In this document: positions 26,801 to 41,800 of the stretch, piece after piece
Layout of the letters: each line of letters starts with the position of its first letter
How positions within the stretch are numbered: position 1 is the stretch's first letter
Assembly: GCA_021292105.1 (NCBI GenBank)
Contig: CM037862.1
Span: forward strand, 5,861,265 to 5,925,264
DNA: 64,000 nucleotides
Direction: 5' to 3'
From: Anadara kagoshimensis
Lineage: Eukaryota > Mollusca > Bivalvia > Arcoida > Arcidae
Translations under genes and position numbers: made by a program
The notes under the pieces: model-generated
Told to the model about the DNA's origin: nothing
Seen by the model: only the letters and a program-made list of their open reading frames with translations
Databases searched by the model: none

Positions 26801-29800
26801 TACTCATCTCAATGGAGACTATTTAAATGAATAATGAATTGTAGATTGAAAAAAAATTCTTTGAAGTTTCCATTCAGCACTTTATATATTCATTGTTGTC
26901 TGTCTGTGGAGGACGCACTTTTTACACATGATCCCTCAACAGTTATCTTCACTTATCAATGAATTCATCATGAAGACATTTGTGAAAGTGATTTTTTTCT
27001 CTTTCATTGTAAAAACTTTTTTTTTACAAACCCTGTATAGACTGATTAAGTTGTGTATTGTATTTCATGATTATTTGTGTATTAATGTGAAATGTGAATT
27101 AGAAATTGTAATAGGGGTAGATAGACACTCCATACAGATTTTAAACAGAGTCTTTTTAATACTTGTTGAACAACTTTAAACCTGCTGAAAGCAATCCAGG
27201 AATTTCAAATATTGAAATAATGTGCTAATTTCTGACCTGTTATGAATCTGACTCTCCAAACTTAGCTTATTTAAACTGAAGTGTTTTGATAATCATGTCC
27301 CCTGAAGAAGTGAGGGTCCGGGGACATATAAGCTTATTTAAACTGGAGTGTTTTGATAATCATGTCCCCCTTTAGAAATGAGGGACATATAGTGTTTGCA
27401 CCATTTCTTGCATCAACATTTTGTCTGCAACTTTCCTCAAAAACTAACAGAATTTTTATGAGTGGGTAGAGTAGATGTGCCATTTGCTATTCACATGTAC
27501 ATCATGTGACATGGTTGGGAAAACATGGATTTCCAAAACATGGTTTTACAACTCACTTAGGGTTTGTTTTGAGGGACACTTTTGAAATGGCGTGAATTTT
27601 GTAAAATTATTTTTGGTCCTTTTGTTTTTCCACGCACAATCTACATACCCGGTATTCCCAATTTCTAATTCACTTTCCATCTACCCACTTAACTAACTAA
27701 TTCACCATTCACCTCCCATCCAAGGCCTAGCATAGATCAGCAAACTACAGTTGAACCTGCTTAAAGGCCACATCTTTATAAGGGCCACATGCTCATAAAG
27801 TCAGTAGAGTTATAGCCCAATTGTTTTTTATTCATATTATTTGAACCTGTATAAAAAGTTCACCTGTCCATAAAGGCCACTTTTGCTGGTTCACCACTTT
27901 GGTGGCCTTTATAGGCAGTTTTGACTGTACGTCTTTGATAAAACACCATATAAATTGTTTAACTGATATCTTCGATATTATATTTTAGGTTCATCTGTGT
28001 ACTTGTATTGGTTGTCAGACTAGGTTTGACTGTAAACAGGATCTGATTGACCACATGCACCAAGAAAAACATACCTATGCTATACCTGACACTGCTGTGT
28101 GGGACCAACCTCAGTGAGTATACAATTATTTACCTCATCAAACACTTTGTACTCCCTGAGTAACCACAAGTGAGAAGGGCGTTTTTCCTTGTGGTAAGTC
28201 TTTACCGAATGGCTCAGTGCTAGTATAATGGACTGAATGGTCTGCCATAGTGTTTATCTGCTTCATTTTTAGTGAATGTCCTGGCCCTTTGAAGTTGCTA
28301 TAAGTGTACACTACAATAGTACAAAGCAGATCAGAAATACTTACAAACATGCACACCACACAGACTTGTGTTTAGATTGATGCTTAAGATTACATTTGTA
28401 TGAAGAAAAATTGTTTCATTATGAATAGCTCAAAAATTGGTGATGCATTCAAACAACCAACCAACAATACAAGTGGCTGTTCTCTTGCCAAGCACTCTGC
28501 ATTTAGCAATAAAAGTCACAGAGCCCTTTGGTGGAGACCTTAAAAACTGATATCCAGTGTCACAGCAGGCATGGCACGTTTCTTCCATGCACATTGCCTT
28601 GAGTGCACTGCATAGGTCAAAATGTCTGCAACTTCACCTATAGCTGGTGATGACTTGATATAAATTAAATAGTCTTCAATTAATCAATCTATCTGCTTGC
28701 TTTAGCTGGAAAACAGATTAAAATACATTTGCACAAACTTAACACCATATGAAATTCTGTTAAAAATTAATCCTTCCTTGAGATTACTGAAATTGTTGTG
28801 AATAACTGAAAAAGTGACACAACAAAAACAGCCAAAAGAGGAGACTTATAAACTTGTACTACCAGTAAACAGTTTAGATTAAGATTTTAATTTTAGATGT
28901 TTAGCCATTAAAATAAATGACCACACAGACATAATGTGTGCTGTAGGTATAATCAGCCTCCCTAGGGCATGACATAAAGAAATATTATCACATGATAAAT
29001 GTAAATTGTTACTATGGCGATGTAACTGGTATCTGTACTTCTCAAGGTTTATGGAAATCTAAGCTGATTTCAGTTACATCATACCTAATACAAATGTTCA
29101 TAATGAATAAAGTTGGACAAGATTTAATCATGAAACCTTTTGTTTGTAAATTTCACGCAATGTCGTCAATTTCTTTGTTTACATTTGTTAATTTCTTTAT
29201 ATCATTGTCGTTAATTTCTTTATCTGCATGCTCAGTGTGCTTAATTTTTTTATCTGTGCTGTCATCAATTTTTTCATCTTCTTGCATATGGGTCTTTATC
29301 TCTTTATCTCTTCAGCACCTTTTGTTGCATTTCTGCTGTGTCTTTTATTATAATTTTGATTGAAACAGTTTAGTTCATTATGTCTTCAAATGATAATATA
29401 TATTTAAAGCTTTGTCATGATTACTGACCAACATTGGCAATCTCTTAATGAAATGTTTATTTCTTTGTTCTTGAAAAATTATAACTTGATGTTTTTGAGT
29501 GCAGGGAGCTGGAGATTAATTTACAAACATTATCTTACATATGCATCTGTAAGGTCATTTACACTGTAGAAGTTCATCTAATGTTACAGGAAATTTTAAC
29601 TTTATTGAATTTAAAATTGGTGAACTTCAAGTTACAGGAGCTCGACCATGGGAAATTTTAAAATTCAAACAAAACAGAGTTTCTGAATGTTATTATTTCT
29701 TTTTTGCCTGCTGTTTAAACAGTAGACCATTGGGTCACAATACTCATGGGAAATTTAAAAATTAAAACAAAAAAAGCTGTCAAAATGTTGTAATATCCTT

Positions 29801-32800
29801 TAAAATTGTATCGAGCTTCAGGCTAATGGTATAATGTCACATGACCCTTTAGGTTAAATAAGGAAATCATTTTTTGAATATTTTAGTTATTTGAATGTAC
29901 AAATATATATAGTTAAATAAGATTTGTGTATTCTGATACTATCTTTATGTGCAGCCTTTATATAGATTAGCCATATTTATCCGCCTTAACTAACACCTGT
30001 GAGAAGATTTTTTTCTCTCAATTATTTTTTCATCCTGGGGGTAGACAACTGATAATATTAGCACTTGATCACACAAACAGATTACTAGTATACAGTAGTT
30101 TTCAAAAATGTAGCAAGTTTTAAAACTATATATATGTATATGATGAATAGATCAGTTTAAAGACATTCAAATATAATTTTTTAAAAATATTTTTAAGGAT
30201 TTTTTATGACAGGAATTTTAATCTGTCATATTTTGACCATTTTAAGACACATTGACATAGATTGCATAAGAATCATTGATATGCTGTTGTTTGTGCATAA
30301 TTATTTTAATGCAGTGACGAAGATGTTTTTGGCCTTCAAAAGTTTTGAGCTCAAACCTTAAACAGTGCTCTGAATTTCCCAGGAATCCTGAATCAAACTC
30401 TTATCTCTACAGTAGATAATGTATTATTGATGTCCTTTCTATAAATCAGTTTGATCTTTTGGTTTTCCATGTTTAATGTGAAGAGACACATGTTTTTGGC
30501 CTTCAGAGTTTTTGAGTTCAACCCATCTTTTCTTCCCAGTAGGGCAGTGTATTAGTTGCCATATATTGGAGAACTTAGTCTGATATAAATGTTGCATTAT
30601 CCCACCCCAGTTTGCTTGATGTCCTTATAAAACAGTTTGATCTTTTAGTTTCCTTTGTTGCCATCACTGTGTTCCATTGCAAATCAGATCAGTAGGACTT
30701 GCACAAAGCCATTTTACACATGAGCAAATTCTTATAACACATACACTTCATCATTTAAATTAACAATTTTGTTAGTATTGGCCTATAAGTTGCAATTTAT
30801 CTATTTTGGCTGAAAAGTCACCATTTGTCTATTATGGCTGAAATGTTACCATTTATTCAATATGGTTGAAAAGTTGTCATTTTTCCAATGTGGCTGAAAA
30901 GTAATTGTCATTTGTCCAATATGGTTAAAAGGTGTCATTTGTCCAATTAGCTGAAAGTAATTGTCATTTATCCAATATGGCTGAAAAGTAATTGTCATTT
31001 GTCCAATATGGTTAAAAGGTGTCATTTGTCTAATATGGCTGAAAAGTTGTCATTTGTCTATTATGGCTGGAAAGTTGTCATTTGTCTATTATGGCTGGAA
31101 AGTTGTCATTTGTCAAGTATGGCTGGAAAGTTGTCATTTGTCTATTATGGCTGGAAAGTTGTCATTTGTCTATTATGGCTGGAAAGTTGTCATTTGTCTA
31201 TTATGGCTGGAAAGTTGTCATTTGTCTAATATGGCTGAAAAGTTGTCATTTTCAAGTATGGCTGGAAAGTTGTCATTTGTCTATTATGGCTGGAAAGTTG
31301 TCATTTGTCTATTATGGCTGGAAAGTTGTCATTTGTCTAATATGGCTGAAAAGTTGTCATTTGTCTAATATGGCTGAAAAGTTGTCATTTGTCAAGTATG
31401 GCTGGAAAGTTGTCATTTGTCTATTATGGCTGGAAAGTTGTCATTTTTCCAATGTGGCTGAAAAGTAATTGTCATTTGTCCAATATGGTTAAAAGGTGTC
31501 ATTTGTCCAATTAGCTGAAAGTAATTGTCATTTATCCAATATGGCTGAAAAGTAATTGTCATTTGTCCAATATGGTTAAAAGGTGTCATTTGTCTAATAT
31601 GGCTGAAAAGTTGTCATTTGTCTATTATGGCTGGAAAGTTGTCATTTGTCTATTATGGCTGGAAAGTTGTCATTTGTCTATTATGGCTGGAAAGTTGTCA
31701 TTTGTCAAGTATGGCTGGAAAGTTGTCATTTGTCTATTATGGCTGGAAAGTTGTCATTTGTCTATTATGGCTGGAAAGTTGTCATTTGTCTAATATGGCT
31801 GAAAAGTTGTCATTTGTCAAGTATGGCTGGAAAGTTGTCATTTGTCTATTATGGCTGGAAAGTTGTCATTTGTCTATTATGGCTGGAAAGTTGTCATTTG
31901 TCTAATATGGCTGAAAAGTTGTCATTTGTCTATTATGGCTGGAAAGTTGTCATTTGTCTATTATGGCTGGAAAGTTGTCATTTGTCTATTATGGCTGGAA
32001 AGTTGTCATTTGTCTAATATGGCTGAAAAGTTGTCATTTGTCAAGTATGGCTGGAAAGTTGTCATTTGTCTATTATGGCTGGAAAGTTGTCATTTGTCTA
32101 TTATGGCTGGAAAGTTGTCATTTGTCTATTATGGCTGGAAAGTTGTCATTTGTCTAATATGGCTGAAAAGTTGTCATTTGTCAAGTATGGCTGGAAAGTT
32201 GTCATTTGTCTATTATGGCTGGAAAGTTGTCATTTGTCTAATATGGCTGAAAAGTTGTCATTTGTCAAGTATGGCTGGAAAGTTGTCATTTGTCTATTAT
32301 GGCTGGAAAGTTGTCATTTGTCTATTATGGCTGGAAAGTTGTCATTTGTCAAGTATGGCTGGAAAGTTGTCATTTGTCTATTATGGCTGGAAAGTTGTCA
32401 TTTGTCTATTATGGCTGGAAAGTTGTCATTTGTCTATTATGGCTGAAAAGTTGTCATTTGTCAAGTATGGCTGAAAATGTGCCATTTGTCCAGTATGGCT
32501 GAAAATGTGCTATTTGTCCAGTATGGCTAAAATTTTACCATTTATTCATTATGGCTGAAAAGTAATTCATTGTCCAGTATGGCTGAAATTTTACCATTTA
32601 TTCATTATGACTGAAAAGTAATTCATTGTCCAGTATGGCTGAAAAGTTGTCATTTGTCCATTATGGCTGAAGAGTTATCATTTGTCCAGTATGGCTGAAG
32701 AGTTATCATTTGTCCAGTATGGCTGAAGAGTTATCATTTGTCCAGTATGGCTGAAATGTTACAATTTATTCATTTTGGCTGAAAAGTTGTCATTTGTCCA

Positions 32801-35800
32801 GTATAGCTGAAAAGTTTCCATCTGCCCTTCATGGCTGAAAAATTTGCCACCTGTTTGTTATGGGTGAAAAACTGCAAATGCAGTTAGTGTAAATTCTTCA
32901 GATCCAACCAAGCAGTCAACATAGTTATCCTATATTACTTAAAAACTGACAATGAAATACTAAAGATCTTGACATTTTGTCTTCATGGCCGTAAAATCCT
33001 TTATTTATTACTCTTTGCATAAAGAAGTTTTATCAGTAAGTACAGTAATTATATATAAAAGGAAAAAAATTTAAAAAATATTATTAAGAAATTAAAAGAG
33101 AAAATCATAAATAAAAAAAAAACTTTGTGAGAATATGTTTACCACTTAAGTTGACATTGAATAATGCACTTATTATCTGTAATTTACAACTAAGACTTAA
33201 ATGTAATTAACAGTCGACAATTAATGACAGAAAAGTCATTATTAAAATTTTAAAACATTAAAATGAGCATGATGGCAAGATAAAGAGGTCATGACCTGAT
33301 ATAATTATTATTTTAGGTTATATATCATTTACATTTTCACAACATTTAGATATAGTGTATAATTATTATAGTAGTAATTTTACTGTTTTTTAAACTTTAA
33401 AAAATGATTTTATAATAAGCAAGAATTGAGTGCTATCTTGTCATCTAGATATACATTTGAGAATATGTTGGATTTTAAATAACAATTTAAATAATTTCTT
33501 TATCTTGAATTTGTGTTGACAGCTAAATGACAACCAATTTAAGATATTATTCTATATTAATTATATATAATATTATTAAATAGTGTATATTTACTGATGC
33601 ATTTTTAGATAAGAAAACTGTATATTTATCTTAATAAAACAAATTGTAAAAACCTACTAAGTACTACTTTTTAAAACATTTAACTTTCTATCTTTCTTTG
33701 AAAAAAAAAACGCTTATCAAAATAAGTTTTGGCAGAGTGTTATAAGCTCTATTATTATATAATCTACTCAATAATCCATGTAATACGGTCATACAATAAA
33801 AATCGTATTGAATGAGTATGATGTCATAAAAGCATAAAAGTCATTCCAGAGTGACGTCACACAATTCACCTAGTTCACAGTTGTTTGTTTCATTTGACAC
33901 TGTTTGTTGATTCTAATTTAAGCCGATACTTTTGTACTTTTCTTCTAAACAGAAGATACATTGTATTTAAATTGAAAATGTTTGTTTTGTTTTTGTATCC
34001 TGCGGAAAGACTATTATTTACTTTTAATATTTCAGCAGGATCACTTTTGGCACATGTAGACAGTTACGTGAATTTGTTGTGTTTCGGTCAATCAGCTGTT
34101 TTCTTATAATGAGAAGACAATTTTTAAATCTATGAAAAACTAGTTTTTAGGGGATTATATAATAAATAGAATCTTGCATTTGTGTTTATGCAATATTGAA
34201 TTTATTCAACTCGTTGAATAATGTTTTATGCAACTCGCCAAGGCTCGTTGCATAAAAAATTATTCAACTCATTTAATAAATTCAATATTACATAAACACT
34301 CATGCAAGATCCTCTATGTCCAGATTCTTTCACTCATATTGAGGTAGTTAGTTCTGGGTTGGTGGAGAAAACTGGAGTGTCCAAAGAAAACCCTGACTGT
34401 TGGGAGATGAACTAACAAACTTTCTCACATTAGGATTGTCCAAGTGGTTTCGAACCTTGGCAGTCAAAGATGCTGAGATCAGTAAACACAACTTTATACC
34501 ACTTGGGGCACTGGGACTAACCTAAATAATTTGGAGTTTATGGGTGTGAAATGAGGGCACTGGGACTCCTAAATAATTTAGAGTTTGCAACGTTTATATG
34601 ACATTATGAATTATTATACCTTTTGTAAATTTCTCGAAATCTGATTGGTTAATAAGCGTTTGGATAAATTTAATGTCACCCTCGGATTGCAGAAAATCTG
34701 ACGTCACAGGGTGACATTACGTGAGCGGTTGACATTACGAAAAATGTCACATGCGCAGAAAAACTGCGTATGCGGTTCGATCGCATTCGTCTTCTAAATC
34801 AGTAAAACGCTTTTCTAAAGTAATGATAAATGCTACAAGCGTCTCACAAGTTGCTTACGGACGGCAGCTGACTGTCATGATTTTCAATCCAGTATACTTT
34901 GGTTGCACAGTATAATTAACATCAACAATCGGTATAATAAAATAAATATTACATTTCTGATAGGATGACAGCCCATATTGTCACCCCTCGAAATTCATTG
35001 TCAACCTCGGCTTCGCCTCGTTTGACAATGAAATTTCTCGGGGTGACAATATGGACTGTCACCCTATCAGAAATGTAATATTTATATACTACGGTAGTTA
35101 GATTGATTGCGTTCTTAAAATGTATACTGCAATCAGCATTTCATATTTTTATTACTAGCTGGATTTTCTTTAATATTGGTAATATCTAATTACAAGGTAT
35201 GTAGAACAAGTTTACAACACTTTGAAGTTCAATGGTACCAGTAGTTTGAATTCAAACTTTTGTATGGTGGAAGACCAGTGCTACATAAATACTTATTATG
35301 AGTTTATGAGATACTAATATTTATATATATATATACAGTAAAGACCTGATAAAAGTTTAACAATATTCTAATTAGTGTCAAATCAGCAGCTCATGTTGGT
35401 TCATCGTTATCTATATTTCAGCAGCTGATTTCTATCACTTGGCAGCTTTTCTGCCAATATCTATCTATATCTCCGCCATTTAGCAGTCAAACCATGACTC
35501 CTTTCTCCTTTTCATTACCCCAGTGTTAAACTATTCTCAGGCCTGTACTGTATATATATATATATATATACACAGATCTACTCTTCTTTATTCTTTAAAT
35601 TGAGTTTAAGAAATGATGAAGGCTGATTTAGGATTGTATGTGTATACCTTTTATCTCTTAAATCTTTTTTAAAATTTTGTTTTAAACAGAATTAAATCAG
35701 GCTGAAATCTATTGTCAGAGAATTTGGGGAGATTAGGACTAAAAAAACTTTTTTTTAAACTTCAAATAGTTATCCCCTATTGAATATTGAAAATTCAGTT

Positions 35801-38800
35801 TTTCTGCTGACATCTGAGATCAGTTTTGGATTTGTTTAAAAGAGTTTTAATGCATTTTTATAGTAAAATCTCTGTTGATTGCCTGTTTTAACGATAACAC
35901 CAGACTGACCTGGCAATTGTTTGGTTTGACATAGTTGGGCGTACTTTTCCGAATTTTTTTTTCATGTAGGTTTTTGCATATCAATTTGTTGTTTTTTTCT
36001 CAGAACCTATCTTTAATGGTGAATCAGAGGGGTATTGGTAAATTAGATTTCACTGGTACACATCATATAAATGTTATATAACACGACAATTGTGTACCTG
36101 CAATAAAACACCATCTTTATTTATTATAACTCCCACTTTAAATTTTTACAGAGTTAAAACCAGTGCAGACTGTTTGTCAATATGTTGATTTTTCAATTAC
36201 AGTCAAACCTGTCTATAAAGGCCACCCAAAGGAAATGGCAAAAGTGGCCTTTATAGGCAGGTGGACTTTGTTTACAGGTTAAAATAATAGGAACAAAAAT
36301 AATTGAGATACAATTCTACTGGCCTTTATAAGCAGGTGGTCCTTATATAGAGGTAGCCTTTAAGGCAGGTTGGACTGTATTAATTTAGTTGAGTTTTCAG
36401 ACTTTTGACTTTGTGATTATCTATCTGAACAGGAGCATTAGCACTTGTATACTATGTTAATCATGGTTTTGGTTAATTTATGCAATGGACTGATCAATGA
36501 TGCCTATTTGAAAGCTTGTGTTTTGCTTATCTGAATAAAGTATTTGCTTTATTTATTACGATAGTGCATTAGTAACACAGTCAAACTTGTCATAGCGACC
36601 ACTTCTATTTAGCGACCTTGTCTTATGCGACCTTAATTAATTCTATTAGTTATTAAGTCCTATTGATGCATTTTCCTATATTTTGAACCTCTATTAAGCG
36701 ACCACCTGTCTAACGTGACTAAATAATTTAAACCCCTTTCACTTCCTAACTAACAAATCAGTTGTACACATGGAACATTTTGTTGGATACTAATCAAGAC
36801 AAAACCTATCAATATCAACAATTACCTTTCTTACTTTTTATCATCCAAACAACCTTCAATGAAATGTAAGGACGGCATTTATTGTCATGTCATGCTGATA
36901 TTCTTGTTTACAGTGGTTATGGATGTTACGCAAATCTTATGAGATTTACAATACTGAATATGTTTCACATCTTCGCCACTAAAAAGTTCTGAAATGGTAG
37001 GTAACAAGGGATAGTCACAATAATGCGTAATGTTCAAATTGTTGACCTTGACCTTCATTCAATCAAGTAACGAAAAACTATAAATATCTAGACTATTAAA
37101 ATCTACATCCTATAACCGGAAGAATCAGCCAGATTTCAATTTTGATTTTTGAGTTGAGTATTAGTGTTAGAAATAACAACAAATAAAATCCATTAGGACT
37201 TAGAAATGTGACCCTCTTAGAGATATCTATGGTACACATATTACTGAACACAGTTACTGAACTTTATGGCTATTGCTTACTTGAATGTCATTTACAGATA
37301 ATCAGTTTATCTTTCGGAAAACAGGCAAGACAACATTTTAAGAGAATTCTTTTAAGAAACTGAAACTTGTAAGATAACTAAAATAAAGAAGGTGTAAAGT
37401 CTAACCCATTGTTTTACTGTAGGATATTATTGTCATCGCTTCATTCATGGGTAATCTCTCCTTCTCTATCTTACAAAATAGACAAACTATTAAAAAAATT
37501 TCTTTAAAAATCCAACTTTTAAGACACATTGTTTTACCATAGGATATTATTGTCATCACGCCATTCATGGATAATCTCTCCTTCTCTATCTTACAAAAAC
37601 ACAAATAATTAGACAAAATTTCTTTAAAAATCAAACTTTTAAGATAGTATTTTCTAAACGCATTGTTTTACCATGGGGTAAACCTGTCATCGTTTCATTC
37701 ATGAGTATCTCTCTTCTCTTAAAAATAGACAATCAGAAGAATTCTTAAAAAATCAAAACTTTTAACTGTTTTTTAAAGTAAAACTGTTATCATAATACTT
37801 TTGTTATAGAAAGGATACAGTTCTCGGTATCATCTGCCCTGAATATCAAGTATCGTTCACCCTGAATATCGGGAACAATATTATCGGGAATTGTGTCATA
37901 TCGGTTTCTTATCGTTTTTTGTGTCTGTCTCCCTTACTTAGCCTTTTAAATACTTTATATTCTTTTTGTGATGACTTTCTACCATGTTTGAGATTTCTTT
38001 TTTTCAAAATATTTTGAATTTTTTTTTAAAGTGCTTAATTTGGTAAGAAAAAGATTTTTTGGACTGATAACTTTTAAGCATGACAAAATGTTTTATTACT
38101 ATTCAATCGTATCTTTAGATTTTTACAATGTGTTGATTTTCACCTTCCTGTAAACAATAGCAGCGACCGACATTATAAAGATATTCTGACGATCTCAAAT
38201 TACATGAAGATAAAATGATTTGGTATTGCATGATTTATGTGTTGCAAGATATTGCATTTTTTTTATTTAAAAACAAAACTTTTTTACAATTTCTTTTCTA
38301 CTGTAGGTTCTACTGACCTTATTTGTATTCACAATTATTATATTGCATGTTTTAAATACAGAAGTACTTATAATATACCCGTAGCACTTGTATTAGAATT
38401 GGTGTTAGTGTTCAGTGTGAAATGCTAGAGTTATACTCCCAATTTTTATATATTATGTTGTTATCAATGTCCAATGCTAAAGTTATACCCCAGCATGAGC
38501 ATGGATATCAGCTTCTATGTTGAATGACAAAGTTATTCACCCAAAATTATATGGGTGCTAGTGTCTTACTGTTTAGCATTACAAAGGAATAATGTGAATT
38601 ATTGGTGTATTATGCTCCAGTCAATATTATTTTAACTACTAGTATATAGAGATGGCCAGTTCTGGAATTGTGAAGGAGACTGAAGTACCCCTGAGAAAAC
38701 CACCTTCAGCCAGCTAATGGACAAACTTCCTCACATAGGGATGTGTCTGAGTAGGATTCAAACCTAGACAGTGATAGGTGGTGTAGCTGTGATTAGTTAA

Positions 38801-41800
38801 CACATATTTGAGTTTAGACCACTTGACCTCTGACCTCATAAGAAATGGTACCGGGTAATTGTAAAAATAAAACTGCTGTAGCTACTCCAGGCAAACTGAA
38901 TTACATGCATTATTAGTGTATTATGTTTAATTTGCCTGGAATAGCTATGGCAGTTTTATCACCATAACTACCATATCTCAATTTTAAGGCTTTGTGATAT
39001 AGTGATATTGATGGATTGAATAGGGTTTTACATCCCAGTCAAGAATATTTCACTTATATCAAGACATTGCCAGCTATAGATGAAGTGGATTTTTTTTTAC
39101 TATTATAATGTGCTCAGGGCAATGTACAGGGATGTACTTAAGCATGCCACATCTACCATATGGCATAGGGCATCAGTTTTAAAGATCTCTTCCCAAAAGA
39201 CCACATCAGGTCTTTCATTTTTTAAATTTTGAGTGCTTATTGAAAGAATAGTAACAACCTATTTTCAAGTCGCTGTCAGACCCGGCCCGGGTTCAAACAC
39301 TGAACTCCCACATATGGAGTGAGCACTCTCCCAACTAAGCTACAGTAGTGGTTAATATGGTGATTAGTGAGATGGCAAAGTAACAAAGAGTAGTTATAAT
39401 AAGGCTTGACTGTATTTATAAATGTAATTTGTCTTTAGAGAGAATATCACAAGAGTACATTGTGTATTGTGGTAAACATCCTAAGTGGTAAATAGAAAGT
39501 AAAGTTTTTATTACCGAGAGTGACAGTAAAGGATTTCATATCATAAAACCTTTTGATAAACAAACCATTAAATGCAGCAAGTCATTTGAAAAGTAATTAA
39601 ATTTTATGTGATTTTTTATGAACCCTAAGTTATTTTTAATTTACAAATGATTGGTGTACATTTTTTTATGCACTGCAGTAAGTCATTTGAAAAATAATTA
39701 AATTTTTATGTGAAGAAACCCTGAGTTATCTTAACAAATGATTGGTGTAATCTCAGGTACCTTGTTTTGCACCTGCAGACATTTCTACAGGTATGAACAC
39801 TCGTTAAGATGGGGTAATTATAGGGTGTTAGGTGGAATTTATTTTCCACTTTGATATAAATTGACAGTGATAAGCAGTTGTATACAGTAGAAATTATAGT
39901 GGATAAAGTTTCCGGTGATATAATCTTTTTTTCATAAATATACCTTTAAAGGGATGTTGTTGGGTTAATTTAACCCTCCACACTCCACAGTCCAGGTAAT
40001 ATGTGGGACAAACTTCATTGGTGGCAATAAGATGGTCATAATTAGCTGATGAAGGTCATTCGTTTTTTTGTCAAGGTCAAGTTTTGTCTTGAGGAAGGAC
40101 TTCCATTTGTGCCTTCCAATTAAATTAAATTTTTTATTTAAAAGCATCACCCAACCTTGTTTAACGTTTCTGCCGATTTGTTTTTCAATGATTTTACTTA
40201 TAATTTAATAGATACAAAAGGAAGACCTACCTTGTCTTAATTAAGACATTGTATGTATAATTTCAACCAGGAAATATTGCAACAATCTGTAAACAAGCTT
40301 AGTTGTAGTACAGGTCCACTAATGGATTGGTTGAAACCTTTGCATGTTAAAAAATATCGAAATTGGAGTGTGAATTTAAAAAACACATTTACTTTGAGAG
40401 TTTGGGATTCTTTATATTTAAAGGTCAGTGATTTGTTGCCTTGGGACTAAATTTTATTTTCCACGTACCATAATTGTTTCAGAATCACATGATTTTTTGG
40501 ATATAGGTAGGCTTGGATTTTATGATTTTTACCATGTGTATTTGTTGTTCACGAGAAGTGATGACAGTTATTGTTAATGTTAGAATTGTAAAATGTTTCT
40601 TCTTTGCCAATGGAGGCAAACTATCATTGTGCCCCCAAAAAAGCATCTGCCTTGTTGTAAATTAAAGGTCAACGGAAACCAGATCAAACATGTTTAAATA
40701 TAAGATTTAAGGTTGTTGTCCATCAGCCATCTGTCTGTCGCAGTAAAACACAATAATTTGTATAGTTATTATTATTATCAGGATGAGGAGGGTATTATTA
40801 TTACATGTATTATAATCAGTTTTGTGTTTCATCTGTATCATGGAAAAAAACTTAATACTGTGTTTACACATCTTTTTCATCCTTCATTGGTAATTGGTAA
40901 CTTAATCATATAACTACATAATGTTTTCTACAGTTTATTTCACCCCAAACTAGGGTATTTTAAGATTTTTAAGATCTTTTATTTTTGCCTCAGTATGACT
41001 ATGTTTCCATTCCTGGTAGCCAGAATTGACATTACCTCCTATTTTTGAGAAATTCATTAAAAAGAAAGCAACATAGTTTAGCAAATTGGTGAAAAATACT
41101 AAAAAAAAAGAACTTTAGTTCCACAAATTTGGAAATTTGGCTACTAATAAGTTTGAATGCTTCTCTAGATTTAATACCACACAGGACAGATTCTTATATG
41201 AGAACGATTGTCAGTTTGATTGCTGAGGGTTGATAGTTCTCGGCAGGTACTCCAATTTCCTCTACCATCCCAGAACTGGCTGTCTTGATATATAAGTGCG
41301 AGAATTTTTACTTGGATGTAAAACGCCATTACTCCGCTCCACTTTTGTCAAATTCCCGGTAACTTGTTTGGATTGAGGAGTAACAGACACTTGTGTGTAC
41401 TACTTATGTAACCTAATAAATTAAATTAATTGATGTGTTTTGAATATTATTTGGACTTAAATGCACTCAAGAGTTTTTTGAGTTCATACAGTAACTCACA
41501 TAAGCTCTATACATCATACATGAACAGAGAAAAAAGCTAATTAAGAAATGTTTGTTACTGAAGTTCATTCTCGAGTACTCTCTTAAAAGTTTGCATTATT
41601 AAAATATTTAGACCAAATTTCAGATTTATGGTAATATCTTAAAGAATATATTTTATATTAGTGTAATCTTTACCAGTTATTGATAGAACACAATACAGAC
41701 AGGTCTTCTGTTGTTACATTTTAGATCAATCTTTTCTTGGGTGGCATTGTAAAAATGACTCTTTAAGTGACCGTAGATGTGGGGGACTTTCATTACTGAT

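Noticed and set aside
28992..29363. 123-codon plus-strand open frame and an antisense Lys/Glu/Asp-rich frame at about 29155-29330
   Set aside because: Both are in ZNF277 intron 12. The antisense frame is composed of degenerate short repeats and has upstream stops, with no recognisable domain or splice partner.
30999..32502. Series of overlapping open frames of 60-210 codons with MSIMAGKLSF-type repeats
   Set aside because: They are products of a stop-free 28-bp minisatellite read in three frames, inside a ZNF277 intron. There are no unique sequences, splice context or start preference.
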